DNA of 64,000 nt from Alcanivoracaceae bacterium (GTDB lineage Bacteria; Pseudomonadota; Gammaproteobacteria; Pseudomonadales; Alcanivoracaceae), in NCBI GenBank assembly GCA_029210325.1, contig JARGPU010000001.1:816126-880125 (forward strand). Reading direction: 5' to 3'. Made by a program: the position numbers and the translations under genes. The notes beneath the pieces are model-generated. The model saw only the letters and a program-made list of their open reading frames with translations. It did no database searches and had not been told where the DNA came from. Below, piece by piece: positions 63,939 to 64,000 of this stretch. Numbering within the stretch: position 1 is the stretch's first letter; each line of letters starts with the position of its first letter.

Positions 63939-64000
63939 TCAGGCGGCAGCCTGACCCATTGCCTTGATCTTCGCGTTCAGGCGGCTCTTGTGACGAGCAG
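63939..64000 (-). CDS. rpsT: Ribosomal protein S20, C-terminal end
   Basis: The minus strand from 64000 to the stop at 63939-63941 encodes ARHKSRLNAKIKAMGQAAA, the end of a gammaproteobacterial S20, which binds 16S rRNA in the 30S subunit. The rest lies beyond the window. It is convergent with proB. Confidence 0.9.
   Translation of the reverse strand, partial: ARHKSRLNAKIKAMGQAAA

Overview
The window is a 64 kb piece of a gammaproteobacterial chromosome. It is made mostly of housekeeping genes, densely packed on both strands, with no rRNA or tRNA gene, no insertion sequence, no prophage and no CRISPR array visible. The gene order closely follows two blocks I remember from Pseudomonas: lptD-surA-pdxA-ksgA-apaG-apaH with amgK-murU, rpe, trpEGDC, crp/vfr, osmC, speD and coq7; and dsbD-aroQ-accB-accC-prmA-dusB-fis-purH-purD followed by a RetS-like hybrid kinase. 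Many lipid genes (desaturase, dienoyl-CoA reductase-like enzyme, enoyl-CoA isomerase-like enzyme, phasin, PF10118 hydrolase) suggest a marine, lipid- or alkane-degrading relative such as Alcanivorax. That genus call is an inference from content and synteny only.

Layout. 0-2.5 kb: a partial glycosyltransferase, an SrmB-like helicase and a DUF2058 protein. 2.5-9.1 kb (minus): lptD-surA-pdxA-rsmA-apaG-apaH, nearly all overlapping and probably one envelope and stress operon. 9.2-12.1 kb (plus): amgK-murU (cell wall recycling), rpe and a gamma carbonic anhydrase. 12.1-14.4 kb: a divergent HxlR regulator and old-yellow-enzyme pair with two matching operators, then a small MscS-like protein. 14.4-18.5 kb: trpEGDC preceded by a likely trp leader peptide. 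18.6-23.4 kb: murI, yceI, crp, osmC, a VOC protein, speD and coq7. 23.4-24.6 kb: a junction between the two syntenic blocks, holding the remnant of an AAA ATPase and an AraC regulator. 24.5-37.6 kb (minus): hybrid kinase, cNMP/rhodanese protein, purD, purH, dusB-fis, a DUF3426 protein, prmA and aroQ-accB-accC.

37.7-44.7 kb is the most interesting part. dsbD is divergent from an operon encoding a TlpA-like thioredoxin, a 72-residue DUF4266 lipoprotein ending in a Gly/Cys tail, a DUF3570 outer-membrane barrel, an ApbE-type flavin transferase and a QseB/PmrA-type two-component system. The shared intergenic region carries helically phased TTAAC/TTAAG half-sites of the kind that family of regulators binds. 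I read it as a self-regulated cell-envelope redox or metal system whose function is, to my knowledge, not established.

44.7-56.5 kb is an accessory, lipid-centred region: DUF2333, an ABC1 kinase, a phasin, two small unknown genes (one with a hairpin over its ribosome binding site), two SDR enzymes, a PF10118 hydrolase, an AraC regulator, HIT and CPXCG proteins, an enoyl-CoA isomerase-like protein, a sulfotransferase, a desaturase and a TetR regulator. 56.5-64 kb: a GT4 glycosyltransferase with a DUF2334 deacetylase-like protein, a DUF2238 membrane protein, a YajG-like lipoprotein, ispB, then rplU-rpmA-obgE-proB and the end of rpsT.
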